A stretch of 64,000 bases of DNA from Novipirellula artificiosorum (GCF_007860135.1 NZ_SJPV01000001.1:1113299-1177298), one strand, 5' to 3'. Shown: positions 44,791 to 54,797, counted from the stretch's first letter. The notes: generated by a model not told the origin, from the letters alone. Program-made: numbers and translations.

Positions 44791-47769
44791 ATGAACCGAA
44801 ACACAGCACGAAGCGAGCCAACGTCGCAACGGAATTTGCCAGCTGGGCGACTTCTGGGCGTTGCGATGTTGCTGCTGGTGGTGCTGTCGAGTGGTTGCGG
44901 CCGCTTGCGATTGCCAGCGATTGATCCTAGCGGGACTTGTTTGTTTGCGCCGTGTCCAGCTTACACCGCGTTAGCACCGCCATGCACGTCGGGGCAAGGT
45001 TGCTGCTGCTTGGGCGGTTTGCGCGGAATTGGGTCTTGTTTATTGCCGTCCTGCTTAGGCGGTTCGTGTGTCTGCAACGATTCGCCTGGCGTGAATGTCT
45101 TGGCTGCTCCCGGTGCCACCGGTCTGCCTGCTCCGGCAACGCGAAGCCGTTGCACGTGCTTGGGTTGCCTTGGCGGTTTTGGTTGCCTGGGATGCCTTTG
45201 CAAACCGTTTTCTGGGGTTCCGGACCCTGCGTTCCCCGAACCTGTTCCGCCACCGGAATGCCCTGGTCCGGTCGCGGCTCCAGCGACCATGGGGGGCGCC
45301 GCGGTCAACGATGAACCTTGTGTGCCGGGACCGGCTTGCGGTGATTCATGTCCCAATGGTCCACCGGCTGTATTGTATGGAGCCGAGATCGGACAAACCG
45401 AACCCGCCTGTTTACCAGAATCCGGAGAACGCGGTTGCATCTTGTTGTCACCTCAGAAAATCGTTGCCCCAGTCGGCGGCGAAGTCATTCTGCTGTCAGG
45501 CATCTGTGGAACAGACGGTTACCTGCAAATGGGGCAACCGCTCGAATGGATGCTCACACCCGAAAGTGTTGGCACATTCATCCAGGTTGGCAACGACGAT
45601 CCTGGACTGGTTCATCGGTTGGCGGGAATCAGGAAGGCTGAAAAGCATGATCCATCCTATGCCATTGGAGTGACCAGTACCAAACGAAGCTACATTACGC
45701 GAGGCAACCTGGACCCCAAGGACGACGTGAAGCTTGAAAAGGGACAAACCTGGTTGTCTCTCAGTAGTCCAACCGAGGGGACCAGTCGGGTGACCGTATT
45801 GGCGTCCGAGAGCGAATGCTGGGATCAACGCAAAGCGACAGCGACGATCTACTGGATCGATGCGCGTTGGCTATTCCCAAGTCCACAACGAGAAATCAAG
45901 GGAAACCCGGTCGCGCTGAACACACGGGTGACTCGCGCCGAAGGTACCTTACCAGCGCGAGGTTGGAAGGTGCGCTATGAGATTCAACAGCCTGAGCTGG
46001 CAACGTTTGCGGGGACCGGTGGATCGTCGGTTGTCGAAGTGAACGTGGATGATTCCGGCGACGCGCCAGCGGAGTTGATCCCCAATCCGGGGACCAGTGG
46101 TACCGCGATGATCGATATTCAGGTGATCCGTCCCGGCGGAGATTCGGACAACATGCCGACGATGACACTCGGTCGAGGCAGCACCACGGTCACGTGGAGT
46201 TCACCGCAACTCTTGATGCGTGCCGGAGCCCCAGCCGTTGCAAGTTTCGATGTACCGTTTGAAGTCGTCGCCAATGTTTCCAATCCTGGCGACCAACCGG
46301 CGACCAACGTTCGCGTTAGTGTGGCGCTGCCTCCCGGAACTCGCGTGATTGGAGCGAATCTGCAGGCACAGGTGTTACCCAACGCGGTCGTATGGGAAGT
46401 GGGAGACCTTCCAGCTCAAATGCAACTCGATATGTCGATGACCGTCGTGGCGCAATCAACGATGAATCTGACATTCCAAGCGAGAGCAGACGCCGGCTTG
46501 TTGTCCGAAGATACGGTTCGCGTCGATGTGTACCGGCCGTCGCTCGAAATCACCGCAGCCGCACAGCAAGAACGCTATGAGGCTGGGAAAGAGGTCACGT
46601 TCGAGATCGCGGTGAAGAATAGGGGGGATCGACCGCTGGCGAACGTGAAGCTGAGAGCATTTGGCGATGAAGGAATGGTGCACCACGAGAACGGAACTCG
46701 CGATGTTGGCAATGATAAGACCGACGGACCGCTACAACCGGGGCAATCGTGGACCACCAACGTTACCTACGTTCCCACGCGAGCGGGGCGACGATGCGTC
46801 AATTTCGAAGGGTTAGCCGATGGCGGTCAGCGTGATTCGACCGACGCCTGTGTGACCGTGATCAATCCGGTGCCACCGGCGCCTGCATTGACCGTACGGC
46901 TCGACGGCCGTGATCGGGTTAAGGCAGGTGACTTGGTGATGATCCGCGCCTACGTTACCAATACGGGCGAAGTGGTTCTGGAGGACACGCAAGTCGTGTT
47001 GGTTTACGATCCGCAGTTGCAATTGGCGGGTGCCACTGTCGGTGCGGATCAGCCAAGGCCGGGGCAATCGCTGATTCAGTGGAATCTACCAACGCTGGAT
47101 CCTGGACAACCCAAGGTCTTGGAGGCTCAGTTCCGTGCGGTAGCAACAAATCCTCAATCTCGAGCAAGGTTGTCGGCGACCAGTCGCGACGGAACCACTG
47201 CGCAAACGGACTTGGCGTTCGCCATTGTCGCTGGCCCCCCCCCCGTGGCTGCCCCGCAAACCGGACCGCCACCGACCTTGCCGCCTGCATTGCCACCGCC
47301 GACCATTCCTGGTGGGCCGGGAACGCTGCCACCGTCGAATGTGCCTCCACCAGGAATGCCGCCATCAAGTACACCACCGGCAATGACTCGAAGCGGGTCA
47401 GGCCAGATCCAGGTGGAGCTGTTTGGACGAGACAATCCGGTCGCGGTTGGCCAACCGATTCGATACACCCTTCGCGTCACGAACGATTCGAATGAGGTGG
47501 ATGGCGAAGTGAGCCTCAGCTTTCTGTTGCCCCCCGGGGTAACGATCGACAGCATCGCTCAGCGTCGCAGCCCCGCAGGTGGTCAGTACGAAATGAAGGC
47601 TGGCAAGGTCTACCTGGCTGAGATACGATCGATGCGGCCTGGTGAATCGGTGGAGTACGACCTGGTTCTGCGAAGCAACCAACCCCAGGCGATCACGCTG
47701 ATGGCTGAAGCCGTCAGCCGCCGAGGTCCAGGCGGCAGCGATTCGGTGCAAACCGAGGTGAGACCGTAG
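44791..47769 (+). CDS. lipoprotein with cysteine-rich N-terminus and four DUF11 repeats
   Basis: This 992-residue exported protein has a lipobox (VVLSSGC, C36). Residues 36 to about 190 are extremely rich in cysteine and glycine (about 21 Cys), with runs such as CCCLGG and CLGCLGGFGCLGCLC. From about 460 the protein contains three DUF11-type beta-sandwich repeats, then a Pro-rich linker (about 815-870) and a fourth at 870-985. DUF11 proteins are often surface anchors, and a Cys-rich lipoprotein would form disulfide cross-links in the planctomycete envelope. ATG 44791 is used. No enzymatic domain is seen. Confidence 0.85.
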   Translation: MNRNTARSEPTSQRNLPAGRLLGVAMLLLVVLSSGCGRLRLPAIDPSGTCLFAPCPAYTALAPPCTSGQGCCCLGGLRGIGSCLLPSCLGGSCVCNDSPGVNVLAAPGATGLPAPATRSRCTCLGCLGGFGCLGCLCKPFSGVPDPAFPEPVPPPECPGPVAAPATMGGAAVNDEPCVPGPACGDSCPNGPPAVLYGAEIGQTEPACLPESGERGCILLSPQKIVAPVGGEVILLSGICGTDGYLQMGQPLEWMLTPESVGTFIQVGNDDPGLVHRLAGIRKAEKHDPSYAIGVTSTKRSYITRGNLDPKDDVKLEKGQTWLSLSSPTEGTSRVTVLASESECWDQRKATATIYWIDARWLFPSPQREIKGNPVALNTRVTRAEGTLPARGWKVRYEIQQPELATFAGTGGSSVVEVNVDDSGDAPAELIPNPGTSGTAMIDIQVIRPGGDSDNMPTMTLGRGSTTVTWSSPQLLMRAGAPAVASFDVPFEVVANVSNPGDQPATNVRVSVALPPGTRVIGANLQAQVLPNAVVWEVGDLPAQMQLDMSMTVVAQSTMNLTFQARADAGLLSEDTVRVDVYRPSLEITAAAQQERYEAGKEVTFEIAVKNRGDRPLANVKLRAFGDEGMVHHENGTRDVGNDKTDGPLQPGQSWTTNVTYVPTRAGRRCVNFEGLADGGQRDSTDACVTVINPVPPAPALTVRLDGRDRVKAGDLVMIRAYVTNTGEVVLEDTQVVLVYDPQLQLAGATVGADQPRPGQSLIQWNLPTLDPGQPKVLEAQFRAVATNPQSRARLSATSRDGTTAQTDLAFAIVAGPPPVAAPQTGPPPTLPPALPPPTIPGGPGTLPPSNVPPPGMPPSSTPPAMTRSGSGQIQVELFGRDNPVAVGQPIRYTLRVTNDSNEVDGEVSLSFLLPPGVTIDSIAQRRSPAGGQYEMKAGKVYLAEIRSMRPGESVEYDLVLRSNQPQAITLMAEAVSRRGPGGSDSVQTEVRP

Positions 47770-47848
47770 CCTTTGCTTTGCAAGGGAGGTTGCTCGGAAT
47801 AGAATAGGCCGCGACGATCCGAATGACTGCGCACCTCTCAGGCCAAAC

Positions 47849-48796
47849 GTGAACGAATCGAGTCAACACAACCTGCCGATCGTCTGCCTTCGTCTCGGTG
47901 CGTTTCTCTGCTTTGCCGGATGGACTTGGGTACATTTTTATTGGGAAGGCCCCTATGGCGTCCTTGTTTGGCAAGATTCCACCTATGAACTTGCAACCCA
48001 ATTTGGCATCAGCTGGGATGAATTCGTCGGATCAGGTGCCAACGATGGCTTCGTACAGAAATGGATCTCCAGGATTTGGTGGCTGTACCTAGCGTGCACG
48101 GTGTTGACCGTGACGGTCCGCAAGAAGTCCTGGATTCAAATGTCAGGGTTGGTACTTGGTAGCGGACTGCTTACGTTACTCTGCTATGCCAAATATGTTG
48201 GCTCGCAACGCCAGCTACCGATGTTTGTCGAACATGGTGGCCAGATGCTGATTCCGATTCTGCTCGTCATGGCACTCGCCCTTGGGGTTCGCCACCGGAT
48301 CACGGTGATCACTGCGATCATCGCATTGATCATGACCTTCGCTGGTCATGGCAGTTACGCACTTGGGTTATGGCCGACGCCTGGGAATTACTATGCCATG
48401 ACGTCCGTGATCCTTGGGCTCGATTATCCAACGGCGCAAGCCCATCTGCGAGCCGTTGGTGTTCTCGACTTTTTGATTTGCATCGGAATCTTCATTCCCT
48501 ATCTGCGTCGTGCGAGTGCTTTATACGCCACGGTCTGGGGTTTCTTGACCTCGATCGCCCGACCGGTTGCCGGCATGTCCTGGGGGCTCAATTACTGGGG
48601 GGCTGATCAATTTTTGCACGAGGCAGTACTCCGGGCTCCCCATTTCCTCATCCCGCTCTATTTGTTGTTAATATGGCGGAAACCGCGTCCCACGGAATCC
48701 CCAGAGTTTTGCCCACATTCTCAACAAGATTCTGGCGTGTCTGACCGTCCGGTTGCTCCCGAAGGCAGCCAATCACCTACCGCTCCTGTACACTAG
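47849..48796 (+). CDS. multi-pass membrane protein of unknown function
   Basis: This 315-residue protein has about eight hydrophobic segments, resembling planctomycete and Bacteroidetes membrane proteins of unknown role. The motif WVHFYWEGPYGVLVWQ near 26-41 and the HGGQMLIP and GVLDFLICIGIF segments are notable but not catalytic. The N-terminal start is GTG 47849. The C-terminal 35 residues are hydrophilic and His/Ser/Gln-rich, with no membrane segment. It overlaps no gene and precedes the phosphatase. Confidence 0.75.
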   Translation: MNESSQHNLPIVCLRLGAFLCFAGWTWVHFYWEGPYGVLVWQDSTYELATQFGISWDEFVGSGANDGFVQKWISRIWWLYLACTVLTVTVRKKSWIQMSGLVLGSGLLTLLCYAKYVGSQRQLPMFVEHGGQMLIPILLVMALALGVRHRITVITAIIALIMTFAGHGSYALGLWPTPGNYYAMTSVILGLDYPTAQAHLRAVGVLDFLICIGIFIPYLRRASALYATVWGFLTSIARPVAGMSWGLNYWGADQFLHEAVLRAPHFLIPLYLLLIWRKPRPTESPEFCPHSQQDSGVSDRPVAPEGSQSPTAPVH

Positions 48797-48827
48797 AGAC
48801 AACTCACTCCGATCGATAGGCAAACGA

Positions 48828-50801
48828 ATGAATCTGCAAAAAGACAAACAACCTGATCTGTTGCAATTATCGCTGAATTGGATGTTATCACGACACGACC
48901 CTTGCGACCGAAGAGAGCCGGCAAACGCGATTCGAGCGGTCGCTCGTGTTGCTTGTGGCCGTGCCACGCTATGCTTCCTGGGGTTGCTCTTTCTCGGTTC
49001 TCCGTTGCTGGCTCAGCAGAATGGGCAGAAACGACCCGCCCGTGCGGATTTGACAATCCCCAAGGTCGAAAGCAGCGAAATTATTTGTTTTGCACTCTAC
49101 ACCGTTCACGACAACACGCTCAAGCTCACCGCCCAGCTTTATCCACTTGAACCCAGCGATCCCAGAATCGTTCGCTTGGAAATACAGCAAGACGGCAAGT
49201 GGGTCGAAGTTGCCCGAACGACGGTGATTGAACAGGGCTGGACTGCACCGTTTCGAGTCGAAAACTGGAACGACACCGAAACGCATCCCTACCGTGTTTT
49301 GCATGGAACCGAAGCCAAATATGAAGGCGTCGTCCGCAAGAACCCCGTGGACAAGGACGAGATCGTTGTCGTCGGATTTACCGGCAACTCGATTCAACCC
49401 GTCCACGGCGGCGATATCTCGCGCCAGGACCTGATTGACAACGTGAATAAGGTGGATGCCGATGTGCTGTTTTTCTCGGGTGATCAAGTTTACGACCACA
49501 ATCGGCATTATGCGGCTTGGCTGAAATTTGGACGCGACTTTGGCGATATCATCAAAGACCGCCCGACCCTTTGTCTGCCCGATGACCACGACGTAGGACA
49601 ACCCAATCTGTGGGGCGAAAGCGGAAAGATCTCGACGCTCAGCGGCGCCGCAGACGGTGGCTACTCCCAGCCTGGGGTCTATGTCCAAGAAGTCGAACGC
49701 GCCCAGACGAGCCATTTGCCCGATCCGGTGGATCCACGGAAAATTGGTCAAGGCATTGGTGTCTATTTCACCAACTTGAATTGGGGCAACATCGATTTTG
49801 CCGTCTTGGAAGACCGTAAATTCAAAACGGGCCCAGCCGGCCGAGTTCCCAAACAGGGACCGCGGCCCGACCATATTCTCAACCCAGAATACGATCCTGC
49901 CAGCGTTGATGTTGAGGGTGCGGTCCTGCTTGGACAGCGACAACTGGATTTCTTGAATGACTGGGCCCAAGACTGGCAGAATGCAAAGATCAAGGTTGCT
50001 CTTTCGCAAACGATCTTCTGCGGCGGGGCACACATTCACGGTGGAGCCAACGGTCGATTGCATGCTGACATGGATTCCAACGGTTGGCCACAGACGGGAC
50101 GAAACCAAGCGTTGATGTCGCTCCGTAAAGGTTTTGCCTTCCACTATGCTGGCGATCAACATCTGGCAACGATCTTCCACCATGGCGTTGACGAACACCG
50201 TGATGCCATCTGGTCGTTTTGCGTTCCCTCCATCGCGAATCTCTATCTGCGCTGGTGGGAACCGCTGGAACCAGGACAGAACCGGGAACCTGGCAGCCCC
50301 GAATACACGGGGGATCTTGTTGACGGTTTCGGCAACAAAGTCACCAACTACGCTGCGGCCAACCCCGATAAAAAGCCTGCTGGTAACCTCCTGAACACGC
50401 GTGCGGCTGGGTTTGGTATCGTTCGTCTGAACACAATCACTCGGCAGATCACGATGGAATGCTGGCCGCGTAATGTTGACGTGACCGATCCGTCCGCCAA
50501 GCAGTACGCCGGATGGCCACGCACCATCTCGCAATTCGACAACTACAATCCGCCCTCTTGGGGAAAGCTCGGAGAGCTAACCTTTGACGTGGATTCCCCC
50601 GTTGTACAGCTCATCGATTCCGATAGCGGTGAGATCCTCTACACCGTTCGAGTTAACGGAAAATCGTTTGTCCCCGGAGCGCCACATGGCAAGACCTTCA
50701 ACATCAAAGCCGGCAAGGATGCACCCCAAACGATCGTTGTAAAAGACGCTCAAGTAGGCGGCGCTGCACAGACGGTGCATTTAGGGATTGCTCCGAAGTA
50801 A
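48828..50801 (+). CDS. exported PhoD-like metallophosphohydrolase
   Basis: This 657-residue exported protein has an N-terminal export signal (about 30-62, ATLCFLGLLFLGSPLLAQ). Metal-binding motifs characteristic of PhoD-like metallophosphatases follow: FFSGDQVYD, LCLPDDHDVG, CGGAHIHGG and FHYAGDQHLA. It should hydrolyse phosphoesters or phosphodiesters outside the cytoplasm. ATG 48828 is chosen over the upstream in-frame ATG at 48753 because GATAGG lies just upstream. The C-terminal part (about 540-657) is beta-rich and resembles a carbohydrate- or lipid-binding tail. The genes around it show no operon. Confidence 0.8.
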   Translation: MNLQKDKQPDLLQLSLNWMLSRHDPCDRREPANAIRAVARVACGRATLCFLGLLFLGSPLLAQQNGQKRPARADLTIPKVESSEIICFALYTVHDNTLKLTAQLYPLEPSDPRIVRLEIQQDGKWVEVARTTVIEQGWTAPFRVENWNDTETHPYRVLHGTEAKYEGVVRKNPVDKDEIVVVGFTGNSIQPVHGGDISRQDLIDNVNKVDADVLFFSGDQVYDHNRHYAAWLKFGRDFGDIIKDRPTLCLPDDHDVGQPNLWGESGKISTLSGAADGGYSQPGVYVQEVERAQTSHLPDPVDPRKIGQGIGVYFTNLNWGNIDFAVLEDRKFKTGPAGRVPKQGPRPDHILNPEYDPASVDVEGAVLLGQRQLDFLNDWAQDWQNAKIKVALSQTIFCGGAHIHGGANGRLHADMDSNGWPQTGRNQALMSLRKGFAFHYAGDQHLATIFHHGVDEHRDAIWSFCVPSIANLYLRWWEPLEPGQNREPGSPEYTGDLVDGFGNKVTNYAAANPDKKPAGNLLNTRAAGFGIVRLNTITRQITMECWPRNVDVTDPSAKQYAGWPRTISQFDNYNPPSWGKLGELTFDVDSPVVQLIDSDSGEILYTVRVNGKSFVPGAPHGKTFNIKAGKDAPQTIVVKDAQVGGAAQTVHLGIAPK

Positions 50802-51104
50802 GATGGCTCTTTGCTCAAACGGGCTGCGATTACAGCACGAAATTCCAGCCTTGTTCTATACCGGCCCTCCCCCTCGCTGCGCTCGACCCCTCCCGCTGCG
50901 CGGGCAGGGGTGGTTGGATACCTAACACTGCAGCAGTCACAGCCTAAGAACTGCACGACCGCTGCGCGGGCAGGGGTGGTTGGATACCTAACACTGCAGC
51001 AGTCACAGCTTAAGAACTGCACGACCTTCGAAAGGGTGGGTGAAGCCAGATTTCGCGACCTCAGAGCGTGGGAGTGAAGTGCAGACAATCCATCGAGTTT
51101 AGAA
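50802..51104. other. 303-base intergenic region with a 66-bp tandem repeat
   Basis: No gene is supported. The region contains two near-identical 66-base copies (50894-51025), a GC-rich run before them, and a short AT-containing stretch before the sulfatase-fusion ATG. No promoter was recognised. Confidence 0.6.
50894..51025. repeat. two tandem 66-bp copies
   Basis: Copy 1 is 50894-50959 and copy 2 is 50960-51025, differing at one base (C/T). Each contains CGCTGCGCGGGCAGGGGTGG and CAGCAGTCACAGC. It lies directly upstream of the sulfatase-fusion gene and looks like a recent tandem duplication. Confidence 0.95.
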
Positions 51105-54100
51105 ATGCAGATCCACGGAAAACTCATCGAATCTTGTAAGAACACTCGACACGTTTGGTTGGCATTTGCAGTCGCCGGCATCCTTGCCGTTGGAGCGATG
51201 CCCAGCACGGCCGTCGCTGACCCATCGAAAGCGAAATCGGCGACCACGACGTTGGTTCGTCCCAATATTGTTTTTATCCTGACCGACGATCAGCGTTGGG
51301 ACACGATTTCGGCGAACGTTCGTGCACATACTCGCGATTACTATGCGAGCGTTGAGCAAATGGACCAAGCCGTTGGTCGATTGCTTGACGAACTCGACCG
51401 ATTGTCCCTTCGCGACAAGACATGGATACTGTTCATGGGCGATAATGGTTGGTTTCTCGGCGAGCATGGAATGACCAGTAAGGTATTGCCGTACGAAGAG
51501 TCGATGCGAGTCCCGATGGCGATCGCTGGCCCGAAGACGCCATCTCAGGTTGTCGATGACATCGTGTTGAACATCGATTTGACTGCGACAATCTATGAAC
51601 TCGCCGGGCTTCCGGTGCCAAAGTCACAGCATGGGCGAAGTCTGCTGCCGATTGTTCTCGCGAAAACGCCCGACGATTGGCGAAAGAGCTTTCTGTATGA
51701 GGCCCCCACGCCTCAGCTCGGCAGCCAGCCGCTGTGGGCTATCCGGGATGCAAAATGGAAGTACGTTCGCACCGATCTCACGGACGGTGATGTATTCCAT
51801 GAGTTGTATGATCTGGATTCTGACTCAATCGAGCAGACGAATGTCGCAGATCATCCGAAGAATAGGGCGGTGTTGACGCGTCTGAGCAGAGATCTGGCAG
51901 AACAGCGCGAAGTGATCGCGGCGACAACGAACTTAACACCACGCACGAAATCCCTAGCGCAACACGGCGTGTTGCAGATCCCGGACCAACCGCCTCGTTC
52001 GCCGCGAACCGACTTGTTCATCAGTGGTGTCTATCCTCATCTGACGACCTACGGTGTCTACAGCCAGAATGGTGCTCACGGCAAAGACGGACACAACGAA
52101 TGTGGTATCGGCGCGGTGGTTCCGTGGGCAGGCAAGTTGTGGATGGTCAACTACGCGCCGCATATGCCCAAAGGAAGCGAGCACAAACTCTATTCCATCG
52201 AAGCGGACTTCTCCAAGCCAATGAAGGTTCATCCCGAGAGCGTGGGAGGGACTCCGGCCGGCAGAATGATCCACAAAGAATCCAACCAGTTACTGATTGG
52301 CCATCACATCATTGACGCCGAGGGCAACGTCCGGACGATTCAACCCGCAGACATGCCGATTCGAGTCACCGCGATGGCTCGGCACCTCAACGATCCTGCC
52401 AATTCGGTTTACTACATCGACATGGAAGGTTCGATCTGGGAAGCCAACGTGCATACGCTGGCGGTGAATCGGCTTTTCAAGAAGCCGGTTCCCGGCTGGC
52501 ATGGCAAGGGAGCCTACACCTCGCAGGGTCGGCTGGTGGTTTCCAATAACGGTGAATTGCACGTCGGCACGTACAAGGATGTCCTTGTCGGAGGTGAAGC
52601 GAAAGACGACGAAGAAAGGGGCGTGCTTGCCGAATGGGACGGAGATCAGTGGCGGATCGTCGAGCGGCGGCAGTTTACGGAGGTGACCGGGCCAAACGGA
52701 ATATCGGGTGGAAGTGACGGAAACGATCCGATCTGGTCAATGGGTTGGGACCGCCGCAGTCTTCGCTTCAAGCTGCTGGAAGACGGCCGGTGGCACACTT
52801 ACCTCCTACCCAAGGCCGCCTACTGCAACGATGCCACTCACGGTTGGTACACCGAGTGGCCGCGGATACGCGAGATCACCGATGGCCGTTGGATGATGGA
52901 CATGCATGGGATGTTCTTCGATTTCCCAAAGACGTTTTCCAGCACCAACTCGGCAGGTATCAAGCCGATCGGTAGCCACTTGCGTTACGTTCCCGACTTC
53001 TGTGGTTGGAATGGTCGACTGGTTTTGGCAACCGACGAAACCAGCATTCAGGGCAATCCGCTCGCCGGTCAACCACAGAGCAACCTGTGGTTCGGCAACG
53101 ACGGCGACCTGAGGGAATGGGGACCGGCCAGCGGTTACGGCGGACCGTGGATGGAGGACATGGTCACGGCCCATACACCTTCCGACCCGTTCCTGGTTGC
53201 TGGCTTCGATCGACGCATCTTGCACCTTGCGTTGGGGCCGTTGAGGCCCGTCGCGGAAGTGGTTCGGAGGGCCACCGATCAATTGCCGATTACGAACCTG
53301 CCCGATGCACTTGCGGCGCTACCGCGTGTCACGATTCCTCGCGGTGACTGGCACCAGCCAGCGGCAGGCTTTGGATTCAATCTCAGCGAGCCCGCGACGG
53401 TTTACCTTGCCGTTGATGGGCGAGGCAAATCGTCACTGCCGCCGGTATGGAAGCGGACGGACCTGTCGTTGACTTGGGGCAAGAATGTCGAAGATCCCAT
53501 CTATGTTTGTCAATGCGCTGCTGGAAACGTCTCGGTGCCGAGCAATTCGGTCGAGCACTCCAAGGGTGCTTTTGGCACGCCACACATGGCGTTTGTCAAA
53601 TTCAACGACGGCTCCTTGGATTCGATCACGCCCGTTGGGAATGCATCCGTTACGAAGCCACTGTCTGTAAAGGTGCCGAGCCTAGCAAACCCAACGACCG
53701 TTCATGTCAAGCTGCAAGTCGATCGGAAAGGCAACGGGGTCTGGACCGACTTCGAGACGATCGCGTTGGCTTCAGACGGATATGTTGGAAAGGTGCTTCC
53801 AAACGATCTTGATGCCGTGTGGTTGCGACTGAGCGTGGACCGCGACTGTGTAGCGACGGCCATTCTGCATCAAACGACAAGTCAATTTGTAGACGGCGAC
53901 ACAGCACGGAACCAAGCTTTGTTCGCAGGTCTTGCTGACGTTGGCGACGAGGCTTTGAGCGGTTCGCTCTATCCGGCGAAACGCAATCGGAATTTGCGAG
54001 TCATCACCGACGATAATCGTTTCTTCGATTTCACCAAGGCTGACTTTGTGTTTGTTGCCGATCAGAACGACGCGAAACTCGCCAAACTGCTTTCCGTCAA

Positions 54101-54797
54101 ACCCGAGTTTTCCGTTGACGAAGCGTCGGTGATTCTGGAAGATCAAGGGAAAAGGCTGCGACTCCCCAAAGGAGATGCCCTCTATGACAAGCCCTTCGCC
54201 TCTGGGTGGCCACGAGCGTCTCGGGAAGTCGAGTCCGAACGTCATCTCGCCAACATCCACGGTACGTTTTACGAAGTTCCCCTGGTCACCAACGGGGCGC
54301 CACCCGCATGGAATCTGATCCGCCCCGTATCAAGCCACTCGAAGCAGATCACCGACTATTGCTCGTGGAACGGTTTGCTTGTCCTGTCTGGAATCCGACC
54401 CGACGCCACAAACGATGGTCACATCTTCCGCGACGACAAGCACAATACAGCCCTCTGGTTTGGCGGAATCGACGACCTCTGGAAACTCGGCAAACCCATC
54501 GGCCATGGAGGTCCATGGTTAAACACAGCTGTCAAAAGCGGGGTCCCGTCGGATCCTTACCTGATGAAAGGCTACGACCAAAAGACCGCGCGCCTCTCAC
54601 ACGATTCCGAGCAAGCCGTCACGGTGACTTTGCAAGTGGATCTGGACGGAACAGGCCTGTGGGTCGACTATCGAAAAATCGTAGTCCCCCCCCGAACCGA
54701 GGCGATCCACAAGTTCGCACCCGAATTCTCAGCTTGCTGGATTCGCGGTGTCTCGAACCGTACTGCGCAGTTGACCCTGCAATTTGATTACCAATAG
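51105..54797 (+). CDS. sulfatase remnant fused to a large unknown two-repeat module
   Basis: This 1230-residue exported protein (signal about 1-40) begins like an arylsulfatase: PNIVFILTDDQRWD with metal residues D61 and D62. At about residues 69-72 the sequence jumps to RAHTRDYYASVEQMDQAVGRLL, which normally comes about 200 residues later. The C-x-P-S-R formylglycine site is therefore absent. The second half of the sulfatase fold continues (MGDNGWFLGEHGMTSK, D113 and N114) to about 290. The remaining 930 residues are an unknown exported module with two copies of a WPR...GWNG...LWFG...GGPW pattern (about 585-720 and 1035-1175). Catalysis as a sulfatase is unlikely. Its start lacks a good ribosome site. 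Confidence 0.85.
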   Translation: MQIHGKLIESCKNTRHVWLAFAVAGILAVGAMPSTAVADPSKAKSATTTLVRPNIVFILTDDQRWDTISANVRAHTRDYYASVEQMDQAVGRLLDELDRLSLRDKTWILFMGDNGWFLGEHGMTSKVLPYEESMRVPMAIAGPKTPSQVVDDIVLNIDLTATIYELAGLPVPKSQHGRSLLPIVLAKTPDDWRKSFLYEAPTPQLGSQPLWAIRDAKWKYVRTDLTDGDVFHELYDLDSDSIEQTNVADHPKNRAVLTRLSRDLAEQREVIAATTNLTPRTKSLAQHGVLQIPDQPPRSPRTDLFISGVYPHLTTYGVYSQNGAHGKDGHNECGIGAVVPWAGKLWMVNYAPHMPKGSEHKLYSIEADFSKPMKVHPESVGGTPAGRMIHKESNQLLIGHHIIDAEGNVRTIQPADMPIRVTAMARHLNDPANSVYYIDMEGSIWEANVHTLAVNRLFKKPVPGWHGKGAYTSQGRLVVSNNGELHVGTYKDVLVGGEAKDDEERGVLAEWDGDQWRIVERRQFTEVTGPNGISGGSDGNDPIWSMGWDRRSLRFKLLEDGRWHTYLLPKAAYCNDATHGWYTEWPRIREITDGRWMMDMHGMFFDFPKTFSSTNSAGIKPIGSHLRYVPDFCGWNGRLVLATDETSIQGNPLAGQPQSNLWFGNDGDLREWGPASGYGGPWMEDMVTAHTPSDPFLVAGFDRRILHLALGPLRPVAEVVRRATDQLPITNLPDALAALPRVTIPRGDWHQPAAGFGFNLSEPATVYLAVDGRGKSSLPPVWKRTDLSLTWGKNVEDPIYVCQCAAGNVSVPSNSVEHSKGAFGTPHMAFVKFNDGSLDSITPVGNASVTKPLSVKVPSLANPTTVHVKLQVDRKGNGVWTDFETIALASDGYVGKVLPNDLDAVWLRLSVDRDCVATAILHQTTSQFVDGDTARNQALFAGLADVGDEALSGSLYPAKRNRNLRVITDDNRFFDFTKADFVFVADQNDAKLAKLLSVKPEFSVDEASVILEDQGKRLRLPKGDALYDKPFASGWPRASREVESERHLANIHGTFYEVPLVTNGAPPAWNLIRPVSSHSKQITDYCSWNGLLVLSGIRPDATNDGHIFRDDKHNTALWFGGIDDLWKLGKPIGHGGPWLNTAVKSGVPSDPYLMKGYDQKTARLSHDSEQAVTVTLQVDLDGTGLWVDYRKIVVPPRTEAIHKFAPEFSACWIRGVSNRTAQLTLQFDYQ

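Noticed and set aside
48969..50534. 521-codon minus-strand frame antisense to the PhoD-like gene
   Set aside because: It lies inside a gene with metal-binding motifs and has no recognisable features of its own.
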